In this document: positions 52,004-60,529 of the stretch, piece after piece
Position numbering within the stretch: the stretch's first letter is position 1
Layout: each line of letters opens with the position of its first letter
Assembly: GCF_042675915.1 (NCBI RefSeq)
Contig: NZ_JBHTKL010000006.1
Coordinates: forward strand, 62,001-126,000
Source: Thalassobacillus_A hwangdonensis
GTDB lineage: Bacteria > Bacillota > Bacilli > Bacillales > Halobacillaceae
DNA: 64,000 nt
Direction: 5' to 3'
Position numbers and translations under genes: made by a program
The notes under the pieces: model-generated
Seen by the model: only the letters and a program-made list of their open reading frames with translations
Told to the model about the DNA's origin: nothing
The model's database searches: none

Positions 52004-52076
52004 TGGAGTATAGCGGGCTCGAACCGCTGACCTCTACACTGCCAGTGTAGCGCTCTCCCAGCTGAGCTAATACCCC
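52004..52076 (-). tRNA. tRNA-Ala (anticodon GGC)
   Basis: A full cloverleaf is visible: acceptor GGGGTAT/ATACTCC with discriminator A, D arm GCTCAGCTGGGAGAGC, anticodon stem CTACA/TGTAG around the loop CTGGCAG, and T arm AGCGG-TTCGAGC-CCGCT. The anticodon GGC reads GCC and GCU codons. The CCA end is not encoded. It is a single tRNA gene with its own promoter and terminator. Confidence 0.96.
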
Positions 52077-52103
52077 GTATTCAAAAATATGCCAACAACC
52101 AGT

Positions 52104-52133
52104 ATTATATAATGCAGCTCAGAAGTTTGGCAA
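52104..52133 (-). promoter_or_regulatory. SigA promoter of tRNA-Ala
   Basis: On the minus strand TTGCCA (52128-52133), 18 bases, TATAAT (52104-52109), about 28 bases before the tRNA 5' end. Confidence 0.75.
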
Positions 52134-52212
52134 GCACATTTCGTTCGCCTTTTCATTGAAATTACCGCTATACTTGGTAGGTATGATTTATTCTATTGCA
52201 AAGGGTGAAACA

Positions 52213-53454
52213 ATGAAAAAAATCTGGCATTCATACAAACATTCTTCTTTCTTATTGAAGATGACAATTGGTTTCTTACTCGGTATCCTCGTCGGAATTT
52301 TGCTCGGCGAAGATGCACAGGTACTGAAACCGTTCGGCACAATTCTGATCAACTTGCTAAGCATGATCGCCATCCCGGTCATCTTCCTGACGGTGGTGCT
52401 TGCGGTCAACCAAATGCGCCCAGGTCATCTTGGACGTCTTGGTGGAAAGCTATTGCTTTATTATGGAGCGACTACTGCAGGGGCAGTTTTGATCGGCGTT
52501 GCGCTTGCGTTGTGGATCAATCCTGGCGAAGGGCTTTCTTTGCCTGATGCACAGGTCGATAAGCCTGCAGCACCTGCATTCTCTTACGTTCTGCTGAACA
52601 TTGTCCCGAGCAATCTGTTCGAGGCATTCGCTTCAGGTCAATTGATGGGAATCCTTTTCCTGGCACTGATCATCGGGTTGGCTCTTAACACGATGCGCCA
52701 TTCAGACGAAGAAAAGCTGCGCCATTCGGGAGGTACACTATACCGAGTCTTCGATGCAGGTAATCAGTTGTTTTTCCTTTTATTGAAAGGCATCCTGCTT
52801 TACGCACCAATCGGGATCTTCGCCATCAGTGCATCATCTTTCGGGAATCAGGGATGGGAAACATTCCAGTCGCTGATTGAATTCACAGGCGTATTCTACC
52901 TTGGTGTCTTCCTGTTATGGATTTTCGTGTACACTGCATTCATCAAGTTTTCCAAAATGGGGATCCGTGAATTCTTCGTAAAGACCAAAGATGCTTATTC
53001 TACGGCATTCTTCACCTCAAGCAGTCTGGCGTCATTGCCGGTTGCTATCGAATCTGCTAAAAAAGCAGGTATTTCCGAGCGGATCGCAAACTTTTCCCTT
53101 CCTATCGGTGCCGTCTTCAATTCAGATGGTGGTGCGCTTCGGATGGGTGTATCGATTGTCTTCGCGGCAAATGTCACTGGACTCGAGCTGTCCACGATGG
53201 ACTTCCTGACAATCGTACTTGTAGGTACGCTTCTATCGATTGGTACAGCAGGAATTCCAGCTGCTGGTCTTGTCACCTTGTCAGCGGTGCTGACGATGTT
53301 CGACCTGCCACTTGAAATCGTTGCACTGATTGCCGGGGTCGATGTCTTGATCGGCATGGCAGGAACTGCTTCCAACGTCATCGGTGATATCGTTGGTGCA
53401 GCAGTCATCAACCGTTCGGAAAAGAAAAATGACTTACAATCAGCTGAAAGCTGA
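52213..53454 (+). CDS. Dicarboxylate/amino acid:cation symporter family protein (DAACS) with atypical binding site
   Basis: A 413-residue transporter with the DAACS fold: eight membrane helices and two re-entrant loops. HP1 carries the serine-rich tip FFTSSSLASLPV near 275, TM7 has FNSDGGALRMGV where NMDGT is usual, and TM8 reads DVLIGMAGTASNVIGD near 375. At positions equal to Asp394 and Arg397 of GltPh, which bind the amino and side-chain carboxylate groups of aspartate, Gly stands instead. Thus acidic amino acids are unlikely substrates. ATG 52213 follows AAAGGGTGA; an in-frame ATG at 52156 has no ribosome site. It ends at a strong terminator. Confidence 0.88.
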   Translation: MKKIWHSYKHSSFLLKMTIGFLLGILVGILLGEDAQVLKPFGTILINLLSMIAIPVIFLTVVLAVNQMRPGHLGRLGGKLLLYYGATTAGAVLIGVALALWINPGEGLSLPDAQVDKPAAPAFSYVLLNIVPSNLFEAFASGQLMGILFLALIIGLALNTMRHSDEEKLRHSGGTLYRVFDAGNQLFFLLLKGILLYAPIGIFAISASSFGNQGWETFQSLIEFTGVFYLGVFLLWIFVYTAFIKFSKMGIREFFVKTKDAYSTAFFTSSSLASLPVAIESAKKAGISERIANFSLPIGAVFNSDGGALRMGVSIVFAANVTGLELSTMDFLTIVLVGTLLSIGTAGIPAAGLVTLSAVLTMFDLPLEIVALIAGVDVLIGMAGTASNVIGDIVGAAVINRSEKKNDLQSAES

Positions 53455-53456
53455 AG

Positions 53457-53494
53457 AAATCCTTGCTGTCACCGGACAGCAAGGATTTCTTTTT
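53457..53494 (+). terminator. Terminator of the DAACS gene, overlapping the 3' end of trpG
   Basis: A perfect 14-bp stem (AAATCCTTGCTGTC with GACAGCAAGGATTT, four-base loop) followed by TTTTTT. The right arm encodes the last codons of the convergent trpG on the other strand. Confidence 0.92.
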
Positions 53495-54062
53495 TAAAAT
53501 ATATGTTCAGCATGTTGCTCAGTATTTTCTTTCCTTCCTGAGTTCCAATTGACTCCGGATGAAATTGTACACCTTCAATCGGATACGTTTTATGACATAT
53601 GCCCATAACCTCCCCATCCACCGTAACAGCAGACAGTTCGAAACAATCAGGCAGCGACTTCAAGTCGACGGTCAACGAGTGATAGCGCATCGCTTCTGTT
53701 GGTGATTTCAGTCCTTGATAAATTCCGGTCCCCTCGTGATGGATGAAAGAAGACTTTCCGTGCATCAGCTTTTCTGAACGGATTACTTTTCCACCGAACG
53801 CTTCAGCAATTGCCTGATGGCCAAGGCACACTCCGAAAATCGGAACCTTCCCTTTAAAGTGCTCGATGATCCGTTTCGTCTGCGGTGCATCACTTGGTGA
53901 ACATGGACCTGGCGAAAGGAAAATCAACTCCGGTGCTTCTTTTTCAATTGCTTCAATCGTTGCCTCGTCATAGCGTTCTACTCTTATCTCCTGGCCCAGT
54001 TCACCTAAATACTGGACCAGATTATACGTGAACGAATCATAGTGATCGATCATATAAATCAT
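53469..54062 (-). CDS. trpG: Anthranilate synthase glutaminase subunit (TrpG/PabA)
   Basis: A 197-residue class I glutamine amidotransferase. IDHYDSFTYNLVQYL opens the protein, LSPGPCSPSDA near 50, nucleophile Cys in FGVCLGHQAIAEAFGG near 80, and the His-Glu pair in GVQFHPESIGT near 170. It delivers ammonia to TrpE. Unlike B. subtilis, where the single trpG/pabA gene is in the folate operon, it is the last gene of the trp operon here, 39 bases after trpA. Its final codons lie inside the terminator hairpin of the convergent gene. It may also serve PabB. Confidence 0.93.
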   Translation of the reverse strand: MIYMIDHYDSFTYNLVQYLGELGQEIRVERYDEATIEAIEKEAPELIFLSPGPCSPSDAPQTKRIIEHFKGKVPIFGVCLGHQAIAEAFGGKVIRSEKLMHGKSSFIHHEGTGIYQGLKSPTEAMRYHSLTVDLKSLPDCFELSAVTVDGEVMGICHKTYPIEGVQFHPESIGTQEGKKILSNMLNIYFKKEILAVR

Positions 54063-54101
54063 CTGCTCTACTCCTCTCTGCTATCCTCTGCTCACCTTCA
54101 C

Positions 54102-54899
54102 TCACTCTACTAAACTGCGAACTTCTTCATAAAAACGCTCTAACGACTTCGGATTATTTTCTTCCAGCCCATCCAGTTCCTCTTCTATCAGGCGGATGAT
54201 TTTACTGCCGATGATCACCCCATCGGCATGCTCCCGAATCAGGTGGACATGCTGATTCGTTGAAATCCCGAAGCCGACAGCAACCGGCACGTTGCTATAT
54301 GCTTTCACTTTTCTTATGAACGCCAGCACCTCATCTGACACTTCATTTCTTTCACCGGTTACACCCAATGTAGATACACAATACAAAAAACCGCTCGCTT
54401 CTTCCGCAATCAACTGGATGCGGTCTTCTGAATTCGGTGCCACCAGGGAAATATATTCGATGTCATTCTTCCGCGCCAGTTTCCGGATAGGGGCACTCTC
54501 CTCATGTGGAAGGTCGGGAATGAGCACACCTTCAGCTCCGTTCGTTTTCATCAACTCGATGAACGCTTCTTCCCCGATCTGCAGCACAGGATTGTAATAC
54601 GTGAAAATGACGACAGGAATCTCCAATCCAGCTTCCCTCATTGCCGGAACCATTTCCACTGCCTTTCTCAACGACATCCCTTGTTTCAACGCACGCTTGG
54701 CTGCCCGTTGGATCGTAGGACCATCTGCTAATGGATCGGAATACGGAATACCAAGCTCCAGTACATCCGCTCCTGCTTCCTGAAGCTTCAATGCAAGCTC
54801 GATCGTGGCTTCAGGTGTCGGGTCGCCAGCGACGATGAACGGGATGAACAGCTCTTTCGTCTTTTCCAGTTTTCCTTGGAAGCTTGTTTGTGTCAGCAT
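54102..54899 (-). CDS. trpA: Tryptophan synthase alpha chain
   Basis: A 265-residue TIM-barrel subunit that cleaves indole-3-glycerol phosphate. Catalytic Glu and Asp are in ADVLELGIPYSDPLADGP near 45-60; GVLIPDLPHEE near 125, YCVSTLGVTGER near 170 and VAVGFGIST near 210 are further signatures. ATG 54899 lies behind GGAGG at the end of trpB. The product indole is channelled to TrpB. Confidence 0.96.
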   Translation of the reverse strand: MLTQTSFQGKLEKTKELFIPFIVAGDPTPEATIELALKLQEAGADVLELGIPYSDPLADGPTIQRAAKRALKQGMSLRKAVEMVPAMREAGLEIPVVIFTYYNPVLQIGEEAFIELMKTNGAEGVLIPDLPHEESAPIRKLARKNDIEYISLVAPNSEDRIQLIAEEASGFLYCVSTLGVTGERNEVSDEVLAFIRKVKAYSNVPVAVGFGISTNQHVHLIREHADGVIIGSKIIRLIEEELDGLEENNPKSLERFYEEVRSLVE

Positions 54900-54900
54900 G

Positions 54901-56094
54901 TCATACCTCCTCCTGAAAGTGGTCCATCAATGTCGCCATATCTTTGTCACCTCGGCCGGATAAGTTAATCAGAATCGTAGCAGCTTCCGGAAGTTCCGGT
55001 GCCTCTTTGAACGCCTGTGCCAGCGCATGAGCACTCTCAATCGCAGGGATGATACCTTCTGTCTGAGTCAACAGCTTCAATGCGTCAAGCGCTTCCTTAT
55101 CCGTCACCGCTTCATAGCGTACACGCTTTGAGTCGAACAAATACGCATGCTCCGGGCCGATACCCGGATAATCAAGCCCTGCAGAAATCGAGTACGGTTC
55201 AGTGATCTGTCCGTGTTCATCCTGCAGAAGAAACGTCAGCGACCCATGGATGACGCCGCGACTTCCTTTTGAAAGTGTGGCTGCATGTTCAAGTGTGCCA
55301 ACACCTTTTCCGGCAGCTTCTACACCGACAAGTTCTACCTCATCCTGTAAAAACGGATAGAACATTCCCATTGCATTGCTGCCCCCTCCGACACACGCGT
55401 AAATCCGCTCTGGAAGCTGATCCTCGACTTGTAAAAATTGCTTTTTCGATTCATCTCCTATCACCCGCTGAAAATCACGGACCATTCTTGGATACGGATG
55501 TGGTCCGACAACAGAACCGATCAAGTAGAAGTGGTCTTCACAGTTGGCAACCCAATAACGGATCGCCTCGTTCGTCGCATCCTTCAATGTCCCGTTCCCA
55601 CTGGAAACAGGAACCACTTCTGCTCCAAGTAGCTTCATCCGGAAAACGTTCAGTTCCTGGCGCCGGATGTCCTCCTCACCCATGAACACTTTGCATTCGA
55701 GTCCGAACTTTGCTGCGACAGTGGCGGATGCAACTCCATGCTGACCTGCTCCTGTCTCTGCAATGATCTTCCTTTTTCCCATCCGTTTCGCCAACAGTGC
55801 CTGGCCGACAGCGTTGTTCAATTTGTGCGCACCGGTGTGGTTCAAGTCCTCTCGCTTAAGGTAGATTTTCGCTCCGCCAAGCTTTTCGGTAAGTTTATCA
55901 GCGTAGCTTAATGCGGTCGGTCTCCCGGCATATTCCTGCAGGACGTGATGGTACTCTTCTATGAAACTCCTATCCGCCACCGCTTCATCGAGAGCTGCTT
56001 CGAGCTCCTGAAGGGGTGCCATCAATGTCTCAGGTACATACTTTCCGCCAAAATCTCCGAATCGGCCTTTCTGATCAGGATATACGTGCTGCAT
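54901..56094 (-). CDS. trpB: Tryptophan synthase beta chain
   Basis: A 397-residue PLP enzyme joining indole and serine. FGGKYVPETLM at the N-terminus, the PLP lysine in HTGAHKLNNAVGQA near 85, AETGAGQHGVA near 108 and the phosphate-binding CVGGGSNAMGMF near 228 are diagnostic of the TrpB1 type that pairs with TrpA. ATG 56094 overlaps the end of trpF by 20 bases, with AGAGGTGG upstream. Confidence 0.97.
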   Translation of the reverse strand: MQHVYPDQKGRFGDFGGKYVPETLMAPLQELEAALDEAVADRSFIEEYHHVLQEYAGRPTALSYADKLTEKLGGAKIYLKREDLNHTGAHKLNNAVGQALLAKRMGKRKIIAETGAGQHGVASATVAAKFGLECKVFMGEEDIRRQELNVFRMKLLGAEVVPVSSGNGTLKDATNEAIRYWVANCEDHFYLIGSVVGPHPYPRMVRDFQRVIGDESKKQFLQVEDQLPERIYACVGGGSNAMGMFYPFLQDEVELVGVEAAGKGVGTLEHAATLSKGSRGVIHGSLTFLLQDEHGQITEPYSISAGLDYPGIGPEHAYLFDSKRVRYEAVTDKEALDALKLLTQTEGIIPAIESAHALAQAFKEAPELPEAATILINLSGRGDKDMATLMDHFQEEV

Positions 56095-56725
56095 GGTTGG
56101 CCACCTCTTTCACTAGTGTATAGATTTTCGTTTCATCTTTTGCTTCGTTCGTCTCCGTTCCGCTCGATACATCCACCCCATCCGGATGAAACGCGAGTAC
56201 CTCCGCTACATTTGCTGGCGTGATGCCACCTGCAATCAGACAGGGAACCTGCTGCTCTTTTGCCGTCTTCACATAAGCAGGAACAGCTTCCCAGTCGAAG
56301 GTGACACCTGTACCACCGTGAGCCCCTTTCACTTTTGCATCGATGACATAGCCATCTACCGTTCCACGAAAAAGCTCCATCTTTTCTTGCCCGTGTCCAT
56401 CATGATGAATCGCCTTCCAAACATCGACTGCAAAGGTTTCTTTCATCTTCAATACCTCAGAAACGGTCTCGTTCCCATGAAGCTGGATGATATCAAGCGG
56501 AACGTGTTTCAGAACTTCTGCAACTTGAGCAGTTGACGGTTCTACGAATACCCCGGCAAGCTTTTGAACTGGCTGGATCCGGTCCACCCACCTACCGACT
56601 TCTTCCGCTGCTACATTCCGCTTCGTACCTTCTACAAAAATGAACCCCAGGTGTGTAGCGTCCGATTGTCCACTGCGTCTGGTATCCTGTTCTGAACGAT
56701 TTCCACACAATTTGACGATACTCAT
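56075..56725 (-). CDS. trpF: Phosphoribosylanthranilate isomerase
   Basis: A 216-residue TIM-barrel enzyme: VKLCGNRSEQD holds the catalytic Cys, HLGFIFVEGTKRNV, VGVF-like AGVFVEPS and LIAGGITPANVAEV the phosphate site, with Asp in YVIDAKVKG near 125 as general acid candidate. Its ATG overlaps the trpC stop (ATGA). Fourth step of the pathway from chorismate. Confidence 0.94.
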   Translation of the reverse strand: MSIVKLCGNRSEQDTRRSGQSDATHLGFIFVEGTKRNVAAEEVGRWVDRIQPVQKLAGVFVEPSTAQVAEVLKHVPLDIIQLHGNETVSEVLKMKETFAVDVWKAIHHDGHGQEKMELFRGTVDGYVIDAKVKGAHGGTGVTFDWEAVPAYVKTAKEQQVPCLIAGGITPANVAEVLAFHPDGVDVSSGTETNEAKDETKIYTLVKEVANHAARIS

Positions 56726-57483
56726 GAAGCATCTCCTTTCATCAGCTCATTCACCGCACGCCGGAGATTATCCTGTCTCATCAGTGATTCACCGACTAGA
56801 ATGCCCTCGGCTCCAGCTTCAGCCACTCTGCGAACATCTTCATTTGTGTAAATGCCGCTTTCTGAAATTAGCAGGCTGCTTTCCGGAACTAGTTTCGCAA
56901 TTTTTTCTGTTTGGGAGAGGTTCGTTTCAAATGTGTTCAGGTTGCGATTATTGATGCCGATGATGTCTGGAGTGAATTGCTTCAGTATACCTTCTAGCAC
57001 TTCCTCACTGTGCACTTCGACGAGCGATTCCATCTCAAACTCCTTCGCCTGAAGATAAAGTTCCTGCAACTGTTCAGGTTCCAGCGCCTCTCCGATCAAT
57101 AAAATCGCGTCTGCTCCGATTCTTGCGCTTTCTTCTATTTGGATCGGGTGAATGATGAAGTCCTTGCGCAGCACCGGTACATCGACCACTTGTTTGATGG
57201 AAGTGAGAAAATCCCGATGCCCCTGAAAGAAATGCTGGTCCGTCAACACAGAAATCGCCTGCACGCCTGCCTTATTATAGTCGTTGGCGATGACGACCGG
57301 ATTGAAATCATCGCGGATAATCCCTTTGGAAGGGGAAGCTTTCTTCACTTCGGCAATCAGCCCTGGCCCGTAGGGAGTTGCTTTCAAAGATTCATAGAGT
57401 GATCTTTTCGTGACTGATTGAGCCTCAGGAAGGACAACAGTCTGCAATTCCTGTGCTTTAATTGCTAGAATCGTATCAAGCAT
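56722..57483 (-). CDS. trpC: Indole-3-glycerol phosphate synthase
   Basis: A 253-residue TIM-barrel enzyme. LIAEVKKASPSKGIIR near 45 and the catalytic block VLRKDFIIHPIQIEESARIGADAILLI near 105, IGINNRNLNTFET near 175 and ISESGI near 205 are typical. ATG 57483 overlaps the trpD end by eight bases and lies behind AAAGGAG; a longer in-frame start is internal to trpD. Confidence 0.95.
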   Translation of the reverse strand: MLDTILAIKAQELQTVVLPEAQSVTKRSLYESLKATPYGPGLIAEVKKASPSKGIIRDDFNPVVIANDYNKAGVQAISVLTDQHFFQGHRDFLTSIKQVVDVPVLRKDFIIHPIQIEESARIGADAILLIGEALEPEQLQELYLQAKEFEMESLVEVHSEEVLEGILKQFTPDIIGINNRNLNTFETNLSQTEKIAKLVPESSLLISESGIYTNEDVRRVAEAGAEGILVGESLMRQDNLRRAVNELMKGDAS

Positions 57484-58495
57484 ATTTCTGCATCTCCTTT
57501 TCTGTGATCGCTTCAAAATAACTTAGGACACTGCCTGTAGCCAGCGCATTGCGTACTTTTTCAACACCTTCCTGGATCGTTTCCGCTTTCCCTGCCACAT
57601 AAAGACCTGCCCCGGCATTGAGAAGCACGATATTCTTAGCACTCTGATTTGCGTGATTTTTCATGATGTCCTGAATAATGGCTGCACTTTGATCAGGAGT
57701 ACCAATCTGGATATCACTGATTTCGCCTCGTTCAAGTCCGACATCTTCAGGTGTCATTGTGTATCTCTTGATACCTCCATCCTTCAATTCAACAATATCC
57801 GTTTTACCTGTAATCGTAATTTCATCAAGCCCGTCTTGACCGGCTACGAGCAATACATGCTTAGATCCCAGTTGTTTCAAGGTCTCCGCAACCTTTTCTC
57901 CGAAAGCAGTATCGTAAATCCCGATCAATTGCCGCTTTGCCTGAGCGGGATTTGATAGTGGACCAAGCAGGTTGAATATCGTCCGGAAGCCCAGTTCTTT
58001 ACGTGCAGGGACCGCATGCTTCATCGCCTGATGATACGTCGGAGCAAACATGAACGTCATTCCTTTTTCCCGAAGAGCTCGTGCACCTTGTTCGGGGGAT
58101 GCATCGATCGGAATCCCAAGCGCCTCAAGTACATCTGCACTGCCGCTTTTAGAAGAAACCTTGCGATTGCCATGCTTTGCTACTTTCACACCCATACTCG
58201 CCAGTACGATTGCAACTGCAGTGGAAATATTGAAGGTTGAACTGCCATCTCCACCAGTCCCGCATGTGTCGACGACATCATCATCATCCGTTTCAAGCTT
58301 GGTCATGTTCTCCCGCATCGCTCTGGCAAACCCGGTAAGCTCTGCCACCGTTTCACCCCTGAAGCGCAATACACTTAACAGACTCATCAACTGTCCAGTT
58401 GTTACGGCTCCATGCATGATCTGATCCATGACCTCGAAAGCTTCCTGCTCTGAAAGGCTTTTACCTTCCACCACTTTCGTCAAAAATGGGTTCAT
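57476..58495 (-). CDS. trpD: Anthranilate phosphoribosyltransferase
   Basis: A 339-residue class III phosphoribosyltransferase. DTCGTGGDGSSTFNISTAVA near 78 is the PRPP-binding glycine-rich loop, KHGNRKVSSKSGSADVLEALG near 105 and GPLSNPA near 170 are further hallmarks. It joins anthranilate to PRPP. It is coupled by ATGA overlap to trpE. No TrpG domain is fused to it. Confidence 0.96.
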   Translation of the reverse strand: MNPFLTKVVEGKSLSEQEAFEVMDQIMHGAVTTGQLMSLLSVLRFRGETVAELTGFARAMRENMTKLETDDDDVVDTCGTGGDGSSTFNISTAVAIVLASMGVKVAKHGNRKVSSKSGSADVLEALGIPIDASPEQGARALREKGMTFMFAPTYHQAMKHAVPARKELGFRTIFNLLGPLSNPAQAKRQLIGIYDTAFGEKVAETLKQLGSKHVLLVAGQDGLDEITITGKTDIVELKDGGIKRYTMTPEDVGLERGEISDIQIGTPDQSAAIIQDIMKNHANQSAKNIVLLNAGAGLYVAGKAETIQEGVEKVRNALATGSVLSYFEAITEKEMQKYA

Positions 58496-60009
58496 ATCTG
58501 CTCCACTCCTTCTCTGCTCGACTCAAATACTCGCTCTGCTATCGTAATCGCTTCTTTCAATGCGCTTGCCTTATTGATCGTCTCTTCATACTCTTTCTCA
58601 GGGTCGGAATCGGCTACCACACCCGCTCCGGCCTGGATCCATACTTTTCCTTCATGAAGGGTCATCGTCCGGATCGTGATACAGGAATCGATGTTTCCAT
58701 CAAAACCTACATACACGATTCCTCCTCCGTATAAATGTCTTGGAGTTGGTTCAAGCTCTCTGAGGATTTGCATCGCTCTAACCTTAGGTGCTCCCGATAG
58801 GGTGCCTGCAGGGAATGCAGCCTGCAAAGCAGTGATTGGGTGAATGCCTTCTCTGAGCTTCCCGGTCACCTTACTGATGATGTGCATCACTTTGGAAAAC
58901 CGCCCAATCACCATATACTCTGGAACAGCAACACTTCCGTAGGCTGCAACCTTACCGATGTCGTTTCGGGCAAGGTCGACGAGCATCCGATGTTCGGCCT
59001 GCTCTTTTTCATCGGCTAGCAATTCTGTAGCCAATCGATCATCTTCTTCTGTAGTGGACCCCCGTTTTCTTGTCCCGGCAATCGGATGGATCTCAAGCTT
59101 GCCGTCCTGCACCTGTAGTAAACGTTCCGGAGAACTGCCCACCACTTCTACTCCTGAAAAATTCAAATAAAATAAATAAGGGGATGGATTCACTTTTCGC
59201 AACACACGGTACAGCTGAAAGCCGTCCAATGTCGTTTCTTTCTCAAAGCGTTGCGATAGGACCGCCTGAAAAATGTCTCCCGCGTGAATGTACTCTTTGA
59301 TTTTTCCGACGTGTTCGATGAACCTCTCCTTTGTGTAATTACTTTCCATCGGTACCATCTTGGATTCGTCACTCTGGAGTGGCAGCATCAAATCATGGGT
59401 GTTTCCAGCCTTATTCAGTTGTTCTTTCATCATTGTCAATCGTTGTATGGAAGTTTCAAAATGTCGGATTTGCTGTTGGCGTGATTCATTCCCATTCATC
59501 CTGGCAAAAGTAAGCAATGTCGTTTCTTTCGTTCGATGGTCATAGGCGATCAATGTTCGGCAAAAAAGGAAGTGATAGTTTGAAAGTTTGGTAGCTTCTG
59601 TGTGTCTCGGTTCCACAGGTTCAAAATCGGAAATGGAGTCGTATCCAATATAGCCGACTGCCCCTCCACGAAATGGGACCGGTATATCAGGTTCTTTCAC
59701 TGCAAGTGTTTCGAATGCAGCGTCAAACGCTTGTTGTAATGTCTGATATTGTTTCTTCACTTTTTTATCAAAATCGCAAATGACAAATAGACCCGACTGC
59801 TGTTCGATTTTCAACATCGGATCCATTCCGATGAAAGAATAATTCGACCAGGGCGATTCCGGATCCTGACTTTCCAGTATATAGACTGCCTCTTCTTTCA
59901 TTGCCTGAAACATGTGAATGGGTGTCAATGTATCCGTGTAAAAGGATTCCATGACAGGGATGGTTCGATGCGTATAGGCATCTTGAATAAACCTTTCTAG
60001 CGTGGTCAT
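58492..60009 (-). CDS. trpE: Anthranilate synthase component I
   Basis: A 505-residue chorismate-using enzyme. The N-terminal LESQDPESPWSNYSFIG block is the tryptophan feedback site; FRGGAVGYIGYD, LFYLNFSGVEVVGSSPERL, HPIAGTRKRG and FPAGTLSGAPKVRAMQ form the catalytic domain. ATG 60009 follows GAGAGGTGA, which is also half of a hairpin (60021-60038); the longer in-frame start is in the leader. First gene of the trp operon, under TRAP control. Confidence 0.95.
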   Translation of the reverse strand: MTTLERFIQDAYTHRTIPVMESFYTDTLTPIHMFQAMKEEAVYILESQDPESPWSNYSFIGMDPMLKIEQQSGLFVICDFDKKVKKQYQTLQQAFDAAFETLAVKEPDIPVPFRGGAVGYIGYDSISDFEPVEPRHTEATKLSNYHFLFCRTLIAYDHRTKETTLLTFARMNGNESRQQQIRHFETSIQRLTMMKEQLNKAGNTHDLMLPLQSDESKMVPMESNYTKERFIEHVGKIKEYIHAGDIFQAVLSQRFEKETTLDGFQLYRVLRKVNPSPYLFYLNFSGVEVVGSSPERLLQVQDGKLEIHPIAGTRKRGSTTEEDDRLATELLADEKEQAEHRMLVDLARNDIGKVAAYGSVAVPEYMVIGRFSKVMHIISKVTGKLREGIHPITALQAAFPAGTLSGAPKVRAMQILRELEPTPRHLYGGGIVYVGFDGNIDSCITIRTMTLHEGKVWIQAGAGVVADSDPEKEYEETINKASALKEAITIAERVFESSREGVEQI

Positions 60010-60020
60010 CGTCTTCACCT

Positions 60021-60038
60021 CTCCATATGGGTATGGAG
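60021..60038 (-). promoter_or_regulatory. Hairpin masking the trpE ribosome site
   Basis: On the minus strand CTCCAT and ATGGAG form a perfect stem with a six-base loop; the right arm runs into the trpE Shine-Dalgarno GGAGAGGTGA. The segment just upstream (60036-60052) is complementary to part of the TRAP-binding repeats, so TRAP binding would free it and favour this hairpin. Confidence 0.6.
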
Positions 60039-60121
60039 AATGAGACGTTGAGGAAAAATAGTGGATGAAATAATGATGGTTTGGTAAGGCGACCATTCAG
60101 GCTCTCCCTGACGTCCCTGTA

Positions 60122-60200
60122 CTCGCTCAGCTCCACTCATCCATCTGCCTCAACTCTGCTCACTCATTCTCAACTCTGCTAAACTCTTATCTGACTACTC
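60122..60200 (-). promoter_or_regulatory. TRAP (MtrB) binding site in the trp leader
   Basis: The minus-strand transcript carries some 12 to 14 GAG/UAG triplets, mostly two or three bases apart (for example GAG at 60186, TAG 60181, GAG 60176, 60171, 60165, 60156, 60151, 60138, 60133, 60128 as first bases). This is the pattern bound by the tryptophan-activated TRAP ring of bacilli. An intrinsic terminator is not obvious in the leader. Confidence 0.85.
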
Positions 60201-60213
60201 TGACTTGTATGCT

Positions 60214-60242
60214 AGTTTAAATAATCGTATGACCAATGTCAA
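60214..60242 (-). promoter_or_regulatory. SigA promoter of the trp operon
   Basis: On the minus strand TTGACA (60237-60242), 17 bases, TAAACT (60214-60219). It predicts a leader of about 200 bases, with the TRAP repeats beginning close to the 5' end. Confidence 0.85.
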
Positions 60243-60267
60243 TCTTTCGGAACAAATTATGAAAAAC

Positions 60268-60294
60268 TGCAACCTTTTTTCTGCAGCAAACGTA
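60268..60294 (+). promoter_or_regulatory. Candidate ECF-sigma promoter of the yxlE-F-G-like operon
   Basis: TGCAACCTTTTTT, then CGTA after a 16-17 base spacer counted from the -35 AAC element, resembles ECF promoters of bacilli (TGAAAC, N16, CGTA/CGTC). It would start transcription some 25 bases before the yxlE-like gene. In B. subtilis the orthologous genes belong to the SigY operon. Confidence 0.5.
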
Positions 60295-60325
60295 AATGAT
60301 AATAAGGATAAAGGAGGTTTTACAC

Positions 60326-60529
60326 ATGATGGAAGAATTAGCAAATGTCAACTGGGGATTGATCGCTCCGATCATCATCCTTGAACTTATTCTGATGATC
60401 GTAGCTTTGATCGACTGGGCGAAAAACAAAGAAACGAACGGCCCAAGATTCATGTGGTTATTCGTCATCATTTTGATCAGCCTTATCGGACCGATCCTCT
60501 ACTTCGTAATCGGAAGGAAGCAGAACTGA
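60326..60529 (+). CDS. yxlE: YxlE-like small membrane protein (PLDc_N domain)
   Basis: A 67-residue protein with two transmembrane helices (about 12-32 and 43-62) and the PLD-nuclease N-terminal pattern LIDWAKNKETNGPRFMWLFVIILISLIGPILYFVIGRK. B. subtilis YxlE has the same size and layout. The ATG at 60326 lies behind AAAGGAGG. Its stop overlaps the ATG of the ABC ATPase gene (TGATG), so they are coupled. In B. subtilis yxlC-yxlE take part in negative control of SigY; yxlC and yxlD are not seen here. Confidence 0.82.
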   Translation: MMEELANVNWGLIAPIIILELILMIVALIDWAKNKETNGPRFMWLFVIILISLIGPILYFVIGRKQN

